A program made the position numbers and the translations under genes. The notes under the pieces are model-generated. The model was not told where the DNA came from. It saw nothing but the letters and a program-made list of their open reading frames with translations, and ran no database searches. This document shows positions 1-8,098 of a DNA stretch of 64,000 nucleotides, piece by piece. The first letter of the stretch is position 1, and the number at the start of each line of letters is the position of its first letter. The DNA is from Candidatus Edwardsiibacteriota bacterium (GTDB lineage: Bacteria; Edwardsbacteria; AC1; EtOH8). Where the stretch lies: the NCBI GenBank assembly GCA_020053305.1, contig JAGVNJ010000039.1, forward strand, positions 1 through 64,000. The letters are read 5' to 3'.

Positions 1-17
1 CCATACCGATATGCCAT
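1..17 (-). CDS. 5' end of a gene leaving the window
   Basis: A minus-strand ATG at 17-15 begins a reading frame M-A-Y-R-Y that leaves the window after five codons. It is preceded by a clear ribosome site (AAGGAG, about 24-29) and by a good promoter at 45-73. These signals make a real gene start likely, but the product cannot be judged. Confidence 0.5.
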
Positions 18-44
18 TACCTGCTCCTTTTTTTATTACAGGCA

Positions 45-73
45 ATTATAGCATATTCAGCATCGCTTGTCAT
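45..73 (-). promoter_or_regulatory. Sigma70-type promoter for the leftward gene
   Basis: On the minus strand ATGACA (73-68) and TATAAT (50-45) are separated by 17 bases, lying just upstream of the ribosome site and ATG at 17. One mismatch to the -35 consensus and a perfect -10. Confidence 0.6.
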
Positions 74-279
74 TTCCTCCCTTATTATGACACAGTCTGT
101 GGGAGAGGGGTTTTGTAGTCCCGGCGGAAACCGGGCCACAACCGCCCAAACGGCCAAAATATAATAGCAACAAAACCAAGTTTTCCCGTTGACTTTTAAT
201 AGGGGTTGGATGTATTATTTTAAAAATGGCTATTATGCAATGAGCGTAAAATATAAGTATAGTTATTTATAAAAAATAC

Positions 280-306
280 TTGACAATGGCGTCGCAATAT
301 GATAAT
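280..306 (+). promoter_or_regulatory. Probable promoter of the HEPN/SecB-like operon
   Basis: TTGACA at 280-285 and GATAAT at 301-306, about 100 bases upstream of the first gene of the AT-rich operon. The spacer is only 15 bases, shorter than the 17 used by other promoters in the window, so the exact -10 is uncertain. Confidence 0.45.
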
Positions 307-387
307 TTGTATATACATTTGATGATTAAATATTGGAACAAGCAGAATTGTCGCCACGCTAATTTAAAAAAGCGCGGTGTTTTTTAA

Positions 388-405
388 TTTAAGTTAAAAC
401 TTAAA
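388..405. promoter_or_regulatory. Palindrome touching the start codon; possible operator
   Basis: A perfect inverted repeat with 8-base arms (TTTAAGTT and AACTTAAA) and a 2-base centre ends at the base before the ATG at 406. It occupies the place of a ribosome binding site; no Shine-Dalgarno sequence is visible. That position is typical of an autoregulatory operator or translational control site in toxin-antitoxin operons, which is inference. Confidence 0.45.
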
Positions 406-804
406 ATGAACAATTATAAAAACATATTGAGCAAAAGTAATAAAAGCTATGAAGCTGCTTGTGCTATTAATGATGGTTTAAGGGGTCAGTATTATCCGGA
501 TATTGCTATAAGTCGTTTTTATTATTCGGCACTTCAGTTAGCATGCTACACGGCTTTTATTACTGGACTTTCACCGGATGAACTATCAAATGACAAGTCA
601 CATGATGATATAATAAAACATATAAATAAACATGTAGATATAAGCATTTCGAGTTTGCTATGGCAACTAAAAAACAAGAGAAAAAAGGCGGATTATTACC
701 CTGAAGAATTTTTGCCAACCGAAGCAAACAATGTTTTGCAAGATGCACAAAGATGTAGAAGGGCTTTGACTGAATTTATTAGGAGTTTACAGAATGAGCA
801 ATAA
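406..804 (+). CDS. HEPN-domain-like protein (first gene of AT-rich operon)
   Basis: A 132-residue all-helical protein resembling the HEPN family (PF05168 type). Visible family features are a helix with RFYYSALQLACY (residues 37-48) and a later helix with RKKADY (92-97), matching the R-x-x-A-D-Y signature of HEPN proteins. Many HEPN proteins are RNases using R-x4-6-H; here no His follows Arg92 at that spacing, so catalysis is uncertain. HEPN proteins are common toxins, antitoxin-paired RNases or defence effectors. It overlaps the next gene by 11 bases, and the three-gene set is clearly AT-rich against its neighbours, suggesting transfer. No ribosome site is seen. HEPN membership is fairly likely; the role is inferred. 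Confidence 0.65.
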   Translation: MNNYKNILSKSNKSYEAACAINDGLRGQYYPDIAISRFYYSALQLACYTAFITGLSPDELSNDKSHDDIIKHINKHVDISISSLLWQLKNKRKKADYYPEEFLPTEANNVLQDAQRCRRALTEFIRSLQNEQ

Positions 805-1288
805 AATAAATGAAATATGTAATCGTATTGAAGAGGAATTTGGCAACGGCGTTATTGCTTCCACCTCAAAGTTACCGTTTCTATGCCCAGTTGAGGTTAA
901 TCCTACCATAGAAGTCTATAATATACCCGACCAATTGGTCAATGAGTTTGACAAATGGGTAATGGTTCTGTGGGAAGAATATATGACTAATAACGACTTG
1001 TTTGTTAATATAATATCACATGCTAAAAGTGCAACGGATAAATATTACCAATCCGAAGTGTCGCGTATTTTGTTTATGCGTATGCTTTCTATGTCAAGCA
1101 ATAAACATAAAATACATTCAAAATATGTTTTTAATAGTTTGGGTATTATAACAACTCTTAATAAGAAGAGGAGCTTAGGTTTTTGCACATACTCCCAAGA
1201 TATTTTTGAAAGCCAAAAGGAACCAGATGGTTATAAAACCTTAAGACTTTCTGACTGCGGCAACTATAATTATGAACTGGCTGCGTAA
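794..1288 (+). CDS. Unknown protein between HEPN-like and SecB-like genes
   Basis: A 164-residue protein I do not recognise. It has no signal peptide or membrane segment. The first ~60 residues are acidic and mixed, the middle (about 65-110) is likely helical, and the C-terminal part has two Cys and several aromatic residues. It shows no nucleotidyltransferase G-S and D-x-D pattern, so it is not an obvious MNT partner of HEPN. It overlaps the upstream HEPN-like gene by 11 bases and ends one base before the likely start of the SecB-like gene, so the three are probably translationally coupled. By position it could be the antitoxin or client of the SecB-like chaperone; this is inference from gene order only. 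Confidence 0.6.
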   Translation: MSNKINEICNRIEEEFGNGVIASTSKLPFLCPVEVNPTIEVYNIPDQLVNEFDKWVMVLWEEYMTNNDLFVNIISHAKSATDKYYQSEVSRILFMRMLSMSSNKHKIHSKYVFNSLGIITTLNKKRSLGFCTYSQDIFESQKEPDGYKTLRLSDCGNYNYELAA

Positions 1289-1289
1289 A

Positions 1290-1700
1290 ATGGATAATAA
1301 AAAACAACCCGGTATAATATTTACAGGCACAACCATAAAAAAGTTGAGCTTTGAATTAAACTCAAAATTCACACAGCCTAAAGAGCCTATACAACTTGGC
1401 GTACACCTTGAACACAAGAATAATATAATAGGCAATAAGCTTGAATGTGAATTGTATATAGAATTATTTAAAAATGTTGAAAACGCCCCTTTTAAATTAG
1501 AAATTGCATTATTGGGAATATTCGAAAAGAGTGAGCAACCCAATATGGAACTTGAGGAGTTCGGGAAAGTAAATGCACCAGCATTGATGATTCCGTATTT
1601 AAGGGAGTTAGTAGATAATATTTCAAGCAGGACATTTCTACCACCTATTTTGTTGCCACCAATTAATATTGCGGCATTTATTAACGAGGAATCAAAGTAA
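1290..1700 (+). CDS. SecB-like chaperone of a possible toxin-antitoxin-chaperone operon
   Basis: A 136-residue protein resembling the SecB export-chaperone fold. The N-terminal strand ends in KKLSFELN (residues 18-25). The C-terminal part has NAPALMIPYLRELVDNISSR followed by FLPPILLPPINIAAF, matching the SecB pattern of an inner helix and a proline-rich PP-x-x-LPP-[IV]-N tail. SecB binds unfolded preproteins; SecB-like proteins encoded next to toxin-antitoxin pairs guard the antitoxin (for example the Mycobacterium SecB-TA system). Here it is the last gene of a three-gene AT-rich operon. I chose ATG 1290, one base after the previous stop; an in-frame ATG at 1272 would add six residues and overlap the upstream gene. 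The SecB-like call is reasonable; the system-level role is inference. Confidence 0.6.
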   Translation: MDNKKQPGIIFTGTTIKKLSFELNSKFTQPKEPIQLGVHLEHKNNIIGNKLECELYIELFKNVENAPFKLEIALLGIFEKSEQPNMELEEFGKVNAPALMIPYLRELVDNISSRTFLPPILLPPINIAAFINEESK

Positions 1701-1718
1701 ATCCATAATATTAAATTT

Positions 1719-1749
1719 AAAAGCGGCTGGAGTTTCTCCAGCCGCTTTT
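1719..1749. terminator. Bidirectional hairpin terminator
   Basis: Perfect 14-base arms (AAAAGCGGCTGGAG / CTCCAGCCGCTTTT) with a 3-base loop, A-rich on one side and T-rich on the other. It separates the converging SecB-like gene (plus) and ABC permease gene (minus) and can serve both. Confidence 0.85.
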
Positions 1750-1765
1750 AGTTTTTCAATGTCAA

Positions 1766-3430
1766 TCACACCTGCATCTCTTTTATCTTCTTCAACCCGA
1801 ACCGCAAGGGAAGATACATGGCGAGGCCAGATAATAATAAAAATATCCCGAAAGAAATCACCAGGGCCTGGCCGTAGTTTATCCGATGCCGCCATTGGCT
1901 GAGGGCATACAGGTAGGCCGGCCAGGCCAGCACCACGATAGACAACGCCACATAGGCCAAGCCGGCCAAAGCCGCCAGCAGGCCGCCCAGCCCGGAGGCG
2001 ATCTTGCTGGGGTTGCGCTCCTTGAAATCCGGCATCATGGCCCCCAGGCCCAGGGTCAGGCTGGTCAGCACCAAGCACATCAGCCCCAGGCTGATATGGC
2101 TGATCACCTTCAACCCCGGCATGGTGTGCAGCAGCTGGTTGGATATCAAACTCAATGTCTCGGTCAGCACCAGGGCCACGATGATGCTGACGAAGGCCTT
2201 TTCGGCGAACAACCTGTATCCCTTGATGGGGGAGGATTTGATGAACCACAGGGTGGGCCCCTCCAGGCTAATCACCGGGAAGACGAACCGCACCGAGAGG
2301 GTGGCCAGGATGTAACCGGCGAAGGCGAAGTTGATGAAGGTGATCACTACCTTCCACATGGGAAAGGTGAAGAACATGGGGTAGCGGTGCAGGCTGCCCA
2401 GGTAGATCACCAGCAGGGAGATGAAGATCAGGCCCTGGGCCCACTGGGTGGGGTCGCGCAGGAACAGCAGGCTGTCCTTGGCGGCGATGGGAAATTTTCG
2501 GGCCCACCAGGAGGTCAGCCGGCGATTGGAGCCGTAACTCTCCATCGGGGAGCTGGTCACCCGGGTGGTCAGGCTGTTAAGATAGAACCTTTGGCTCAGG
2601 TAATAACAGAGCGAGGTCAAAAACAGGGCGGTGATGGCCAGCAGCCAGAGCCGGCCCAGGGCCGTCGAAAGCCCACCCCGCACCCCGGCCATCAGCCCTT
2701 CGGTGATCCAGGTGCTGGGCAGCAGGGGCGAATTGACCACCGCCAGGGACGACAGGTAGCTCTCCAGTTCGGGCATGGTGTTTATCTGGGCGATGGACAT
2801 TCCCTGGGGCCGGACAAAGGCGAAAAAGGCCCAGGAGGCCATGGCCAGAAAGGCTAAAAGCCCGGCCAGCAGATGCCGCAGGCTCAGTTTGGGAAAGATC
2901 CTCACCGCCACCAGCAGCAGCGAGACCGCCAGGGCGGCCGGGATGACCACGAAAGGCGGCAGCAGGGCCAGGCCCAGCAGGATGCCCCAGAGGCTGGCCT
3001 TAAGGGTCACCAGCAGGGCCACGGTCAGCGGCAGCCCCAGGATCAAGGTGGCCCAGGAACTGTAGAAGAAGGTTTTGTAAAAGCTGTATTCAAAAAGGGC
3101 CCGGGAGGGCAGGGGGGTGGACAGCAGGAAATCCACCTCCCGGGAGCGGAACAGGGTGGACAGCGAGGTTATCAGATTGCTTAAAAAAAGCATGATGAAG
3201 AAGGTCAGGAACGACGAGGACAGCAGGCGGAACAGCAGGGACCGTCCGATGTCCTCCAGGGCCAGCAGATAGGCGAACAGCCGGTGGAACAGCAGGTAGC
3301 CGCCGGCCAGGAATAATGTCATGGCGAACAGGTACGATGCCAGCTGGATGAACCGGCCCGGCCGGGGCTCCAGCAGTTTCCCAAAGGAGGCCCGCAGGGT
3401 CTGGCCATTGATGTAGAGCGGCAGGTTCAT
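1766..3430 (-). CDS. ABC exporter permease (ABC-2-like, large)
   Basis: A 554-residue membrane protein with roughly a dozen hydrophobic segments spread over the whole length. It resembles the putative ABC exporter permease families that act with a separate ATPase. The N-terminal half contains a soluble R-S-R-E-V-D-F-L-L-S-T-P-L region, the coupling-type element seen in ABC-2 exporters. Its ATG overlaps the stop of the upstream DUF4388 gene by 4 bases, so the two are co-translated. The likely ATPase partner is encoded at 5699-6427 on the same strand, separated by DUF4388 and a repeat-rich gap. The substrate is unknown. The convergent terminator at 1719-1749 ends the unit. Confidence 0.75.
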   Translation of the reverse strand: MNLPLYINGQTLRASFGKLLEPRPGRFIQLASYLFAMTLFLAGGYLLFHRLFAYLLALEDIGRSLLFRLLSSSFLTFFIMLFLSNLITSLSTLFRSREVDFLLSTPLPSRALFEYSFYKTFFYSSWATLILGLPLTVALLVTLKASLWGILLGLALLPPFVVIPAALAVSLLLVAVRIFPKLSLRHLLAGLLAFLAMASWAFFAFVRPQGMSIAQINTMPELESYLSSLAVVNSPLLPSTWITEGLMAGVRGGLSTALGRLWLLAITALFLTSLCYYLSQRFYLNSLTTRVTSSPMESYGSNRRLTSWWARKFPIAAKDSLLFLRDPTQWAQGLIFISLLVIYLGSLHRYPMFFTFPMWKVVITFINFAFAGYILATLSVRFVFPVISLEGPTLWFIKSSPIKGYRLFAEKAFVSIIVALVLTETLSLISNQLLHTMPGLKVISHISLGLMCLVLTSLTLGLGAMMPDFKERNPSKIASGLGGLLAALAGLAYVALSIVVLAWPAYLYALSQWRHRINYGQALVISFGIFLLLSGLAMYLPLRFGLKKIKEMQV

Positions 3431-5010
3431 TTTATCCGGGCGCCGCCGGGGAGGCGGTCGAACTGGTCCCGGGAGATGGCCGTGATGTTGTCCAGCTGGA
3501 ACAGCCAGCGGACGTCGTTGACCTTGCGCTTCAGGAAGGCCAGGCGGGGGGCGGGCGGCAGGCGCATCAGCACCTGGACGGTCTTCTCGATATACTTCTC
3601 CCGGCCGCCCCGGCTGTACACCCCGAAAGCCTTCTCGGCGGAGTTCTCGGCCTCCTCCAGTTTCAAAATATCCTCCGGGGTAAGGGGCGGGGCCGGCAGC
3701 TTGATCACCTGCTGCAGGCTCTGGAACAGGTGCCGGCTGTTTTTCTGCCTGAGGGCCTCGTTATCCTGGTCGTCCAGCAGCTCCAGGAAGCGGCTGGGGA
3801 CCACGAATATCCGCTCGCTTTGCATCATCGGCTCATGACGCTGCCGGGAATGCTCGATCCGGATGTGGGGCAAAGGATGCCCTTTTATCAGCGATGCCAG
3901 CCCGTCCAGCATCTGCACCAGGTCGGAGGGCATGGCCAGCAGATAGGCGAAAGTTCGGAGTTCGTCGCTCTTCAGCTGGGGCAGGAACTCCAGCTTCTCT
4001 ATCTGGCGCTGGCTCAAGTACAGGCCGAAATGGGTGATCAACTCGTGCCGGGGATCGATGGCCTGGCCGTTAATTTTGGCGCCGTCCAGGCCGGGGACGA
4101 TGGACAGCCCCTCCTCGGCCAGCCCCAGACCGTTGAACAGGTAGAAGAACTCCTCCAGGGCCGACAGCACCCGGGGATTGTTGAAGGGATAGATGGACAG
4201 ACGACGGATCACCGAGCCCAGGTGCTTGAGCATCAGGCTGATGACGCTGGCCTGGGCCGCGGCGCTGAATCCCGGAACCCCCGTTTTGGCCGGCTCCGGC
4301 CGGGTCTGAATGATGTCGACGGCGCCCATCTCGGCCAGCTCGACGATGGTCTGGCAGGTGACGAACTTGCCCAGGCCGCTGATCTCCACCAACTTGCCGG
4401 CCGCCAGATGCCGGGATCCCAGGAATTCCAGGATCTTCTCCTGCTCGGGGTTGAGCCCCTCCGTTCGGAAGCCGGGTTTGAGGTGGATCATAGTCTCGGA
4501 GGAGGGGATCAGAACCCGGATCCTCATCCACTCGTCCAGCCGCCGCATGCCCTCCAGCAGAAAGCCGTCGGTATCCAGCTTGACCGGGTATTTGCTCCGG
4601 GTGTACAGCCGGGTCTTCAGGTCGAAGGTATAATGCCCCTCCACCCAGATAAAGACCTCGTCCATGATCTCCTGTATCTTGAAGCGGATGACCTCGGTGA
4701 AATCCTCCTGGGAGATGAAACCCTTCTCGATCAGCACCTCTTCCAACGGGATGTTCAGGCGTTCCTGCTGGGCCTCGGCCTGGGCCAGGGCGCTCTCGGT
4801 GATCAGCCCGGTCTTGAACAGGTAGCCGCCCAGGAATTCCTGGCGGTCCTTCCGGCGGTAGAACCCGCCGGTGATCTTTCCCTCTTCGAAATCGAAGGCG
4901 GCGGAATCACCCTCCTGCTCCAGCTGCAGGACCCCGGTCTTGCGCTGGCTGGACAGCAGCTGCAGTATCTCCGGCAGGCTGAATTCCGATATGTTTCCTT
5001 CAAGAGCCAT
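3427..5010 (-). CDS. DUF4388 (PATAN) domain protein
   Basis: A 527-residue cytoplasmic protein whose N-terminus (MALEGNISEFSLPEILQLLS, then RKTGVLQLEQ and FDFEEGKITGG) matches the DUF4388/PATAN domain, found in bacterial signalling proteins tied to gliding, polarity or surface attachment. Residues about 60-160 resemble the following helical linker seen in these proteins. The C-terminal ~250 residues are not recognised. It overlaps the ABC permease start by 4 bases, linking it to an exporter. The start has no clear ribosome site; the upstream 40 bases are low-complexity TTTAG-type sequence, so the original leader may have been replaced. Family is fairly clear; function is unknown. Confidence 0.75.
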   Translation of the reverse strand: MALEGNISEFSLPEILQLLSSQRKTGVLQLEQEGDSAAFDFEEGKITGGFYRRKDRQEFLGGYLFKTGLITESALAQAEAQQERLNIPLEEVLIEKGFISQEDFTEVIRFKIQEIMDEVFIWVEGHYTFDLKTRLYTRSKYPVKLDTDGFLLEGMRRLDEWMRIRVLIPSSETMIHLKPGFRTEGLNPEQEKILEFLGSRHLAAGKLVEISGLGKFVTCQTIVELAEMGAVDIIQTRPEPAKTGVPGFSAAAQASVISLMLKHLGSVIRRLSIYPFNNPRVLSALEEFFYLFNGLGLAEEGLSIVPGLDGAKINGQAIDPRHELITHFGLYLSQRQIEKLEFLPQLKSDELRTFAYLLAMPSDLVQMLDGLASLIKGHPLPHIRIEHSRQRHEPMMQSERIFVVPSRFLELLDDQDNEALRQKNSRHLFQSLQQVIKLPAPPLTPEDILKLEEAENSAEKAFGVYSRGGREKYIEKTVQVLMRLPPAPRLAFLKRKVNDVRWLFQLDNITAISRDQFDRLPGGARIK

Positions 5011-5206
5011 AGTTTAGATTATAGGTTTTAGTTGTTAGATTTTAGGGTTTATGTATTCTGTCATTCTGAACCCGGCACGCCTGTAGATCGAATCCGGGTC
5101 GCATCAGCTCTGCTGCTGAACCAAGAAGGCCGTTAACCCCGCCAGGGCGGGGAGGCCATCATTAATGCAGCCACCAAGCAGAGGTGCAGCGACGAGTTCT
5201 CTTTGC

Positions 5207-5274
5207 AACTTTCTCTTCAAAGAGAAAGTTGGATGGCCGATACCTCTCTTACTTTTCTGAAGGCCAGAAAAGTA
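5207..5274. repeat. Twin hairpin repeat element
   Basis: Two perfect palindromes in a row: 5207-5230 with 11-base arms (AACTTTCTCTT) and a 2-base loop, and 5250-5274 with 10-base arms (TACTTTTCTG) and a 5-base loop. The pairing and spacing resemble the dispersed non-coding repeats found between genes in many bacteria. Confidence 0.6.
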
Positions 5275-5648
5275 ACAAAAGCATGTCCTGAGCAAGACCC
5301 ATGCAAAGCAAACGAAGGAAGCCTTTACCGCCCAGCAATTTCCGGAGTAATGATAACAACGGCCTAAATTCCTTGACCAGGGCGGGGAGAGAAGCTCTGC
5401 AATGAATTCCCCTGCCTACGCAGGGGCAGGCTTTACGCCCGTTTCTGTCTGGGCAAAATTGCTGAAGGCGGGGAACCGAAGAACTTTCCATTGTGAAAAC
5501 CGTGGTCATTTCAGGATGACTATGTGATCAGGTTATAGATCCGGTTTCGTCATTCCGGCACTTCATCTAATTCAGTGTAAACCCTGAGCCAGCAGGGCTT
5601 GCTTGCCTTACTCAGGGCAGGTTTCCAGCAGGAATCCATATTCTTGCT

Positions 5649-5675
5649 GGATTCCCGTCTGCACGGGAATGACAT
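5649..5675. repeat. Dispersed palindromic repeat, copy 1
   Basis: GGATTCCCGT-CTGC-ACGGGAATGACAT, a hairpin with a near-identical second copy at 44151-44177 in this window (differences only in the paired positions next to the loop, which keep the pairing). A dispersed intergenic repeat family. Confidence 0.7.
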
Positions 5676-5698
5676 GAGAGACTCAAGACAAAGAAAAA

Positions 5699-6427
5699 TT
5701 AGGCCGTGAATTCCAGGTACAGGTCCTCCAGCCCTTGGTGCTTCTTTTGGGATAGCTCCCGCAGTTCGTCCAGGGTTCCCAAAGCCACCAGGCGGCCCTG
5801 GGCGATGATCCCTATCCGGTGGCAGGCCGCCTCGGCCAGCGGCAGAACGTGGGTGGAGATCAGCAGGGCCTTGCCCCTGGCGGCCTCCCGCTTAAAGATA
5901 TTGCGCACCGTGATCATGCTGGCCGGGTCCAGGCCCACCATCGGCTCGTCTATCAGGTAGACCAGGGGGTCGTGCAGCATAGCCGCGGCGATGACCACCT
6001 TCTGGCGCATGCCGTGGGAATATCCCTCGGTGCGCTGGTCTAACCAGGCCACGGCATCGAGCTCCTCGGCCAGACGGTTTATTTGGGGCTCGATCTTATC
6101 CTGGGGGATCTGGTAGATAAGGGCCACCAGACGCAAAAATTCCCGGCCGGTCAGCAGTTCGTAGATGAAGGGGTCGTCCGGGATATAGCCCATCTGCATC
6201 TTGGCCTTTTCGGGCTCCTGATGAATGTCTATCCCGCAGATGGCGGCGCCGCCCTGGTCGGGCCTCATCAGACCGGCCAGCATCTTCAAGGAGGTGGTCT
6301 TGCCGGCCCCATTGGGGCCCAACAGCCCGAAGATCTCGCCCGGCGCCACGCTGATGCTGAGGCCGTCCACCGCAGTCTTGTTGCCGAATTTTTTAACGGC
6401 CCGGGTCAATTCTATTCCGGCGGTCAT
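5699..6427 (-). CDS. ABC transporter ATP-binding protein
   Basis: A 242-residue ABC ATPase. Walker A is GPNGAGKTT (residues 37-45), the signature loop is YSHGMRQK, Walker B is LVYLIDEP followed by the MVGLD D-loop, and the switch His lies in LLISTHVLP. This architecture fits the ATPase half of ABC-2 type exporters, and the permease at 1766-3430 is the natural partner. The ATG (6427-6425) overlaps the stop of the transglutaminase-like gene by 4 bases (ATGA), which fixes the start and couples the two; a longer frame upstream runs through that gene and is discarded. Confidence 0.9.
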   Translation of the reverse strand: MTAGIELTRAVKKFGNKTAVDGLSISVAPGEIFGLLGPNGAGKTTSLKMLAGLMRPDQGGAAICGIDIHQEPEKAKMQMGYIPDDPFIYELLTGREFLRLVALIYQIPQDKIEPQINRLAEELDAVAWLDQRTEGYSHGMRQKVVIAAAMLHDPLVYLIDEPMVGLDPASMITVRNIFKREAARGKALLISTHVLPLAEAACHRIGIIAQGRLVALGTLDELRELSQKKHQGLEDLYLEFTA

Positions 6428-7881
6428 CGGGACTCCAATATCTCGATCCTTAAATTCCCCAAGGCCGGCAGCAGCCGGTTCTGCTGGGACAGGTCGCCTT
6501 CTATCATCCTCAATCTGGCGGCGTCGGCCGGATTGAGGCCGAAGGTGGGATCCAGCTCGATCCATCTGCCGCAGTAGACGGCGTTCCAGGCATGGTAATA
6601 AAACCGCCCGTCCATGTAGACAACGCCCAGACAGAGTTTGGCGGGTATGCCCGAGGCCCGGGCCAGGGCGGCGAACAACGTGGCGTGCTCGTTGCAATCG
6701 CCCCGCCGGGAGGACAGCACCTCCACCGCCGAAGGCAGGCTGACGGTCATCTGCTTGACCAGGTTCTTATTGACCCACTGGCTGATGGCCAAGGACTTTT
6801 CCCAGGCCGTCTTTTTGCCGCAGATGATCTGCCGGGCGGTCATTTTGATCCGGCTGTCCTCCGATTGGATCAAAGCGGTGGGCTCCAGATATTTTTTTAA
6901 ACTGTCGGGCAGAATGTCGTTCAATCCGTCCATCCGCTCTTGGGTGATGATAACTATCTGTTGACCGGCATCTGCAATCTGCTGCCGGCCTCCGGCAATG
7001 TCCATATTGTTTATAGCCAGCCCGGTTATCTTGATCTTTAAATATATAGCCTCCCGTGGTTTGTCCAATGCCGGCCCGGTGGCCGGCACCGAAAGCTGGG
7101 TCAACAGGTCTATCCCGGTGTCATCAGCCGGGATCTTTAAGGCTGACTCCTTGGCCTCCCGGACCAGGGTTATGCCCAGCGGGCCGTTCTCCTTCAAGGT
7201 ATTGCCGGCGGAATCCACCCAGATGGTGCTGGTGGTGCCGGCCATCTCCAGGCTCAGCTTGGTGGCCCAGTGTGTCCGGTCATCGATCTTAAGGCTTTCT
7301 TGTTCCATAACCTCGATCACCGCCGGCTGAAGCGACAGGGAGGTGGGGTCGAAGGTGGAGAAATTATATTTGTTGCCTTTTTTTATGCTTTTGTTGGCGA
7401 TCATCGGCTCGATGGCGTCCGGCAGGTATACCGGGCCGTCTAATTTAATGGTCTGCCGCTGTTTCTGTCCGCCGGTGTTTACCTCGATATCCAATTGCCG
7501 GCCGTTCACCCGGCCGTGGACGTTTATCTCGGCGGCCCCCTCCATCACGAAATCGAAGTCCTGCAAGTAAAAATTCTTGTCCAGCTGGTAGCTGGTGGCG
7601 GTCTTGATCTGCTGGGGGGTGTCCATCATGCTGATCCGTAAAAAAGCCCGGTTGCTGACCTTACGGCCGCCGCCATCCAGTCTTTGGGAGACGGTCACCG
7701 AATAGCCGGCCTTCTGCCCGGAGAAATAGATGCCGTGCCAGATCTCCTTGTAAGCGGTGGTGTCGCCCTTTAAGGTGGCGATAGGTTTCTGACAGCCGGC
7801 CTTTTGATATCCGAACCATCCTATGGAAACGATCCACAGGAATCCGAAGATAACCAGCGGTAAAATTTTTTTCATAAACAC
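6424..7881 (-). CDS. Secreted or membrane-anchored transglutaminase-like protein
   Basis: A 485-residue protein with an N-terminal hydrophobic segment (residues 5-25) that should direct export or anchor it. The middle ~300 residues are beta-rich and not recognised. The C-terminal ~110 residues are a transglutaminase/protease-like domain with Cys396 (in RRGDCNEHA), His430 (YYHAWN) and Asp444 (ELDPTFG), the intact catalytic triad. Such domains act as cysteine proteases or amide-forming enzymes in the cell envelope. It is the first gene of the exporter cluster, coupled to the ATPase gene by a 4-base overlap, so it may process or mature something related to that exporter (inference). Confidence 0.85.
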   Translation of the reverse strand: MFMKKILPLVIFGFLWIVSIGWFGYQKAGCQKPIATLKGDTTAYKEIWHGIYFSGQKAGYSVTVSQRLDGGGRKVSNRAFLRISMMDTPQQIKTATSYQLDKNFYLQDFDFVMEGAAEINVHGRVNGRQLDIEVNTGGQKQRQTIKLDGPVYLPDAIEPMIANKSIKKGNKYNFSTFDPTSLSLQPAVIEVMEQESLKIDDRTHWATKLSLEMAGTTSTIWVDSAGNTLKENGPLGITLVREAKESALKIPADDTGIDLLTQLSVPATGPALDKPREAIYLKIKITGLAINNMDIAGGRQQIADAGQQIVIITQERMDGLNDILPDSLKKYLEPTALIQSEDSRIKMTARQIICGKKTAWEKSLAISQWVNKNLVKQMTVSLPSAVEVLSSRRGDCNEHATLFAALARASGIPAKLCLGVVYMDGRFYYHAWNAVYCGRWIELDPTFGLNPADAARLRMIEGDLSQQNRLLPALGNLRIEILESR

Positions 7882-7952
7882 ATCTAAATGTCCGTTTGAT
7901 TTGTTATTATACCATCTAAAAAAAAATAGTCAATAATTTTATAAATTAATGC

Positions 7953-7981
7953 TTGACATAAATGTTATCTAAATGTATTAT
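7953..7981 (+). promoter_or_regulatory. Strong promoter for the barrel protein gene
   Basis: TTGACA (7953-7958), 17-base spacer, TATTAT (7976-7981). The transcript would carry a leader of about 110 bases before the GGAGG site and ATG at 8099. Confidence 0.7.
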
Positions 7982-8098
7982 TATAACATTAAACACGAAA
8001 GGGGGTGAGGTTCCAATTCATCGTAATTTTTAGGTTAGGGATCAATAAAACTTACATTAATATCGTCAACCTAAAGCAAACTAATAATTGGAGGAAAA

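Larger units (their letters stand above)
5011..5698. repeat. Repeat-rich gap inside the exporter gene cluster
   Basis: No credible gene. The stretch holds a TTTAG-rich low-complexity leader (5012-5052), a GTCATTCTGA-type dispersed repeat (about 5058), two consecutive perfect hairpins (5207-5274), several G/C-rich CCGCC..GGCGG motifs and a GGATTCCCGT..ACGGGAATGAC palindrome (5649-5675) that recurs at 44151. It separates the ATPase gene (5699) from DUF4388 (5010), so it may have been built up by repeat insertion into a former operon. Confidence 0.6.

Noticed and set aside
1886-2857. Long plus-strand frame of 323 codons
   Set aside because: Shadow of the GC-rich minus-strand ABC permease gene; Gln/Gly/His-rich composition typical of antisense frames.
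5104-5509. Two short minus-strand frames in the gap
   Set aside because: They run through hairpin repeats and G/C palindromes, have no ribosome sites and no recognisable domains.
6428-6697. Upstream extension of the ABC ATPase frame
   Set aside because: It lies within the transglutaminase-like gene; the ATGA overlap at 6424-6427 fixes the true start.
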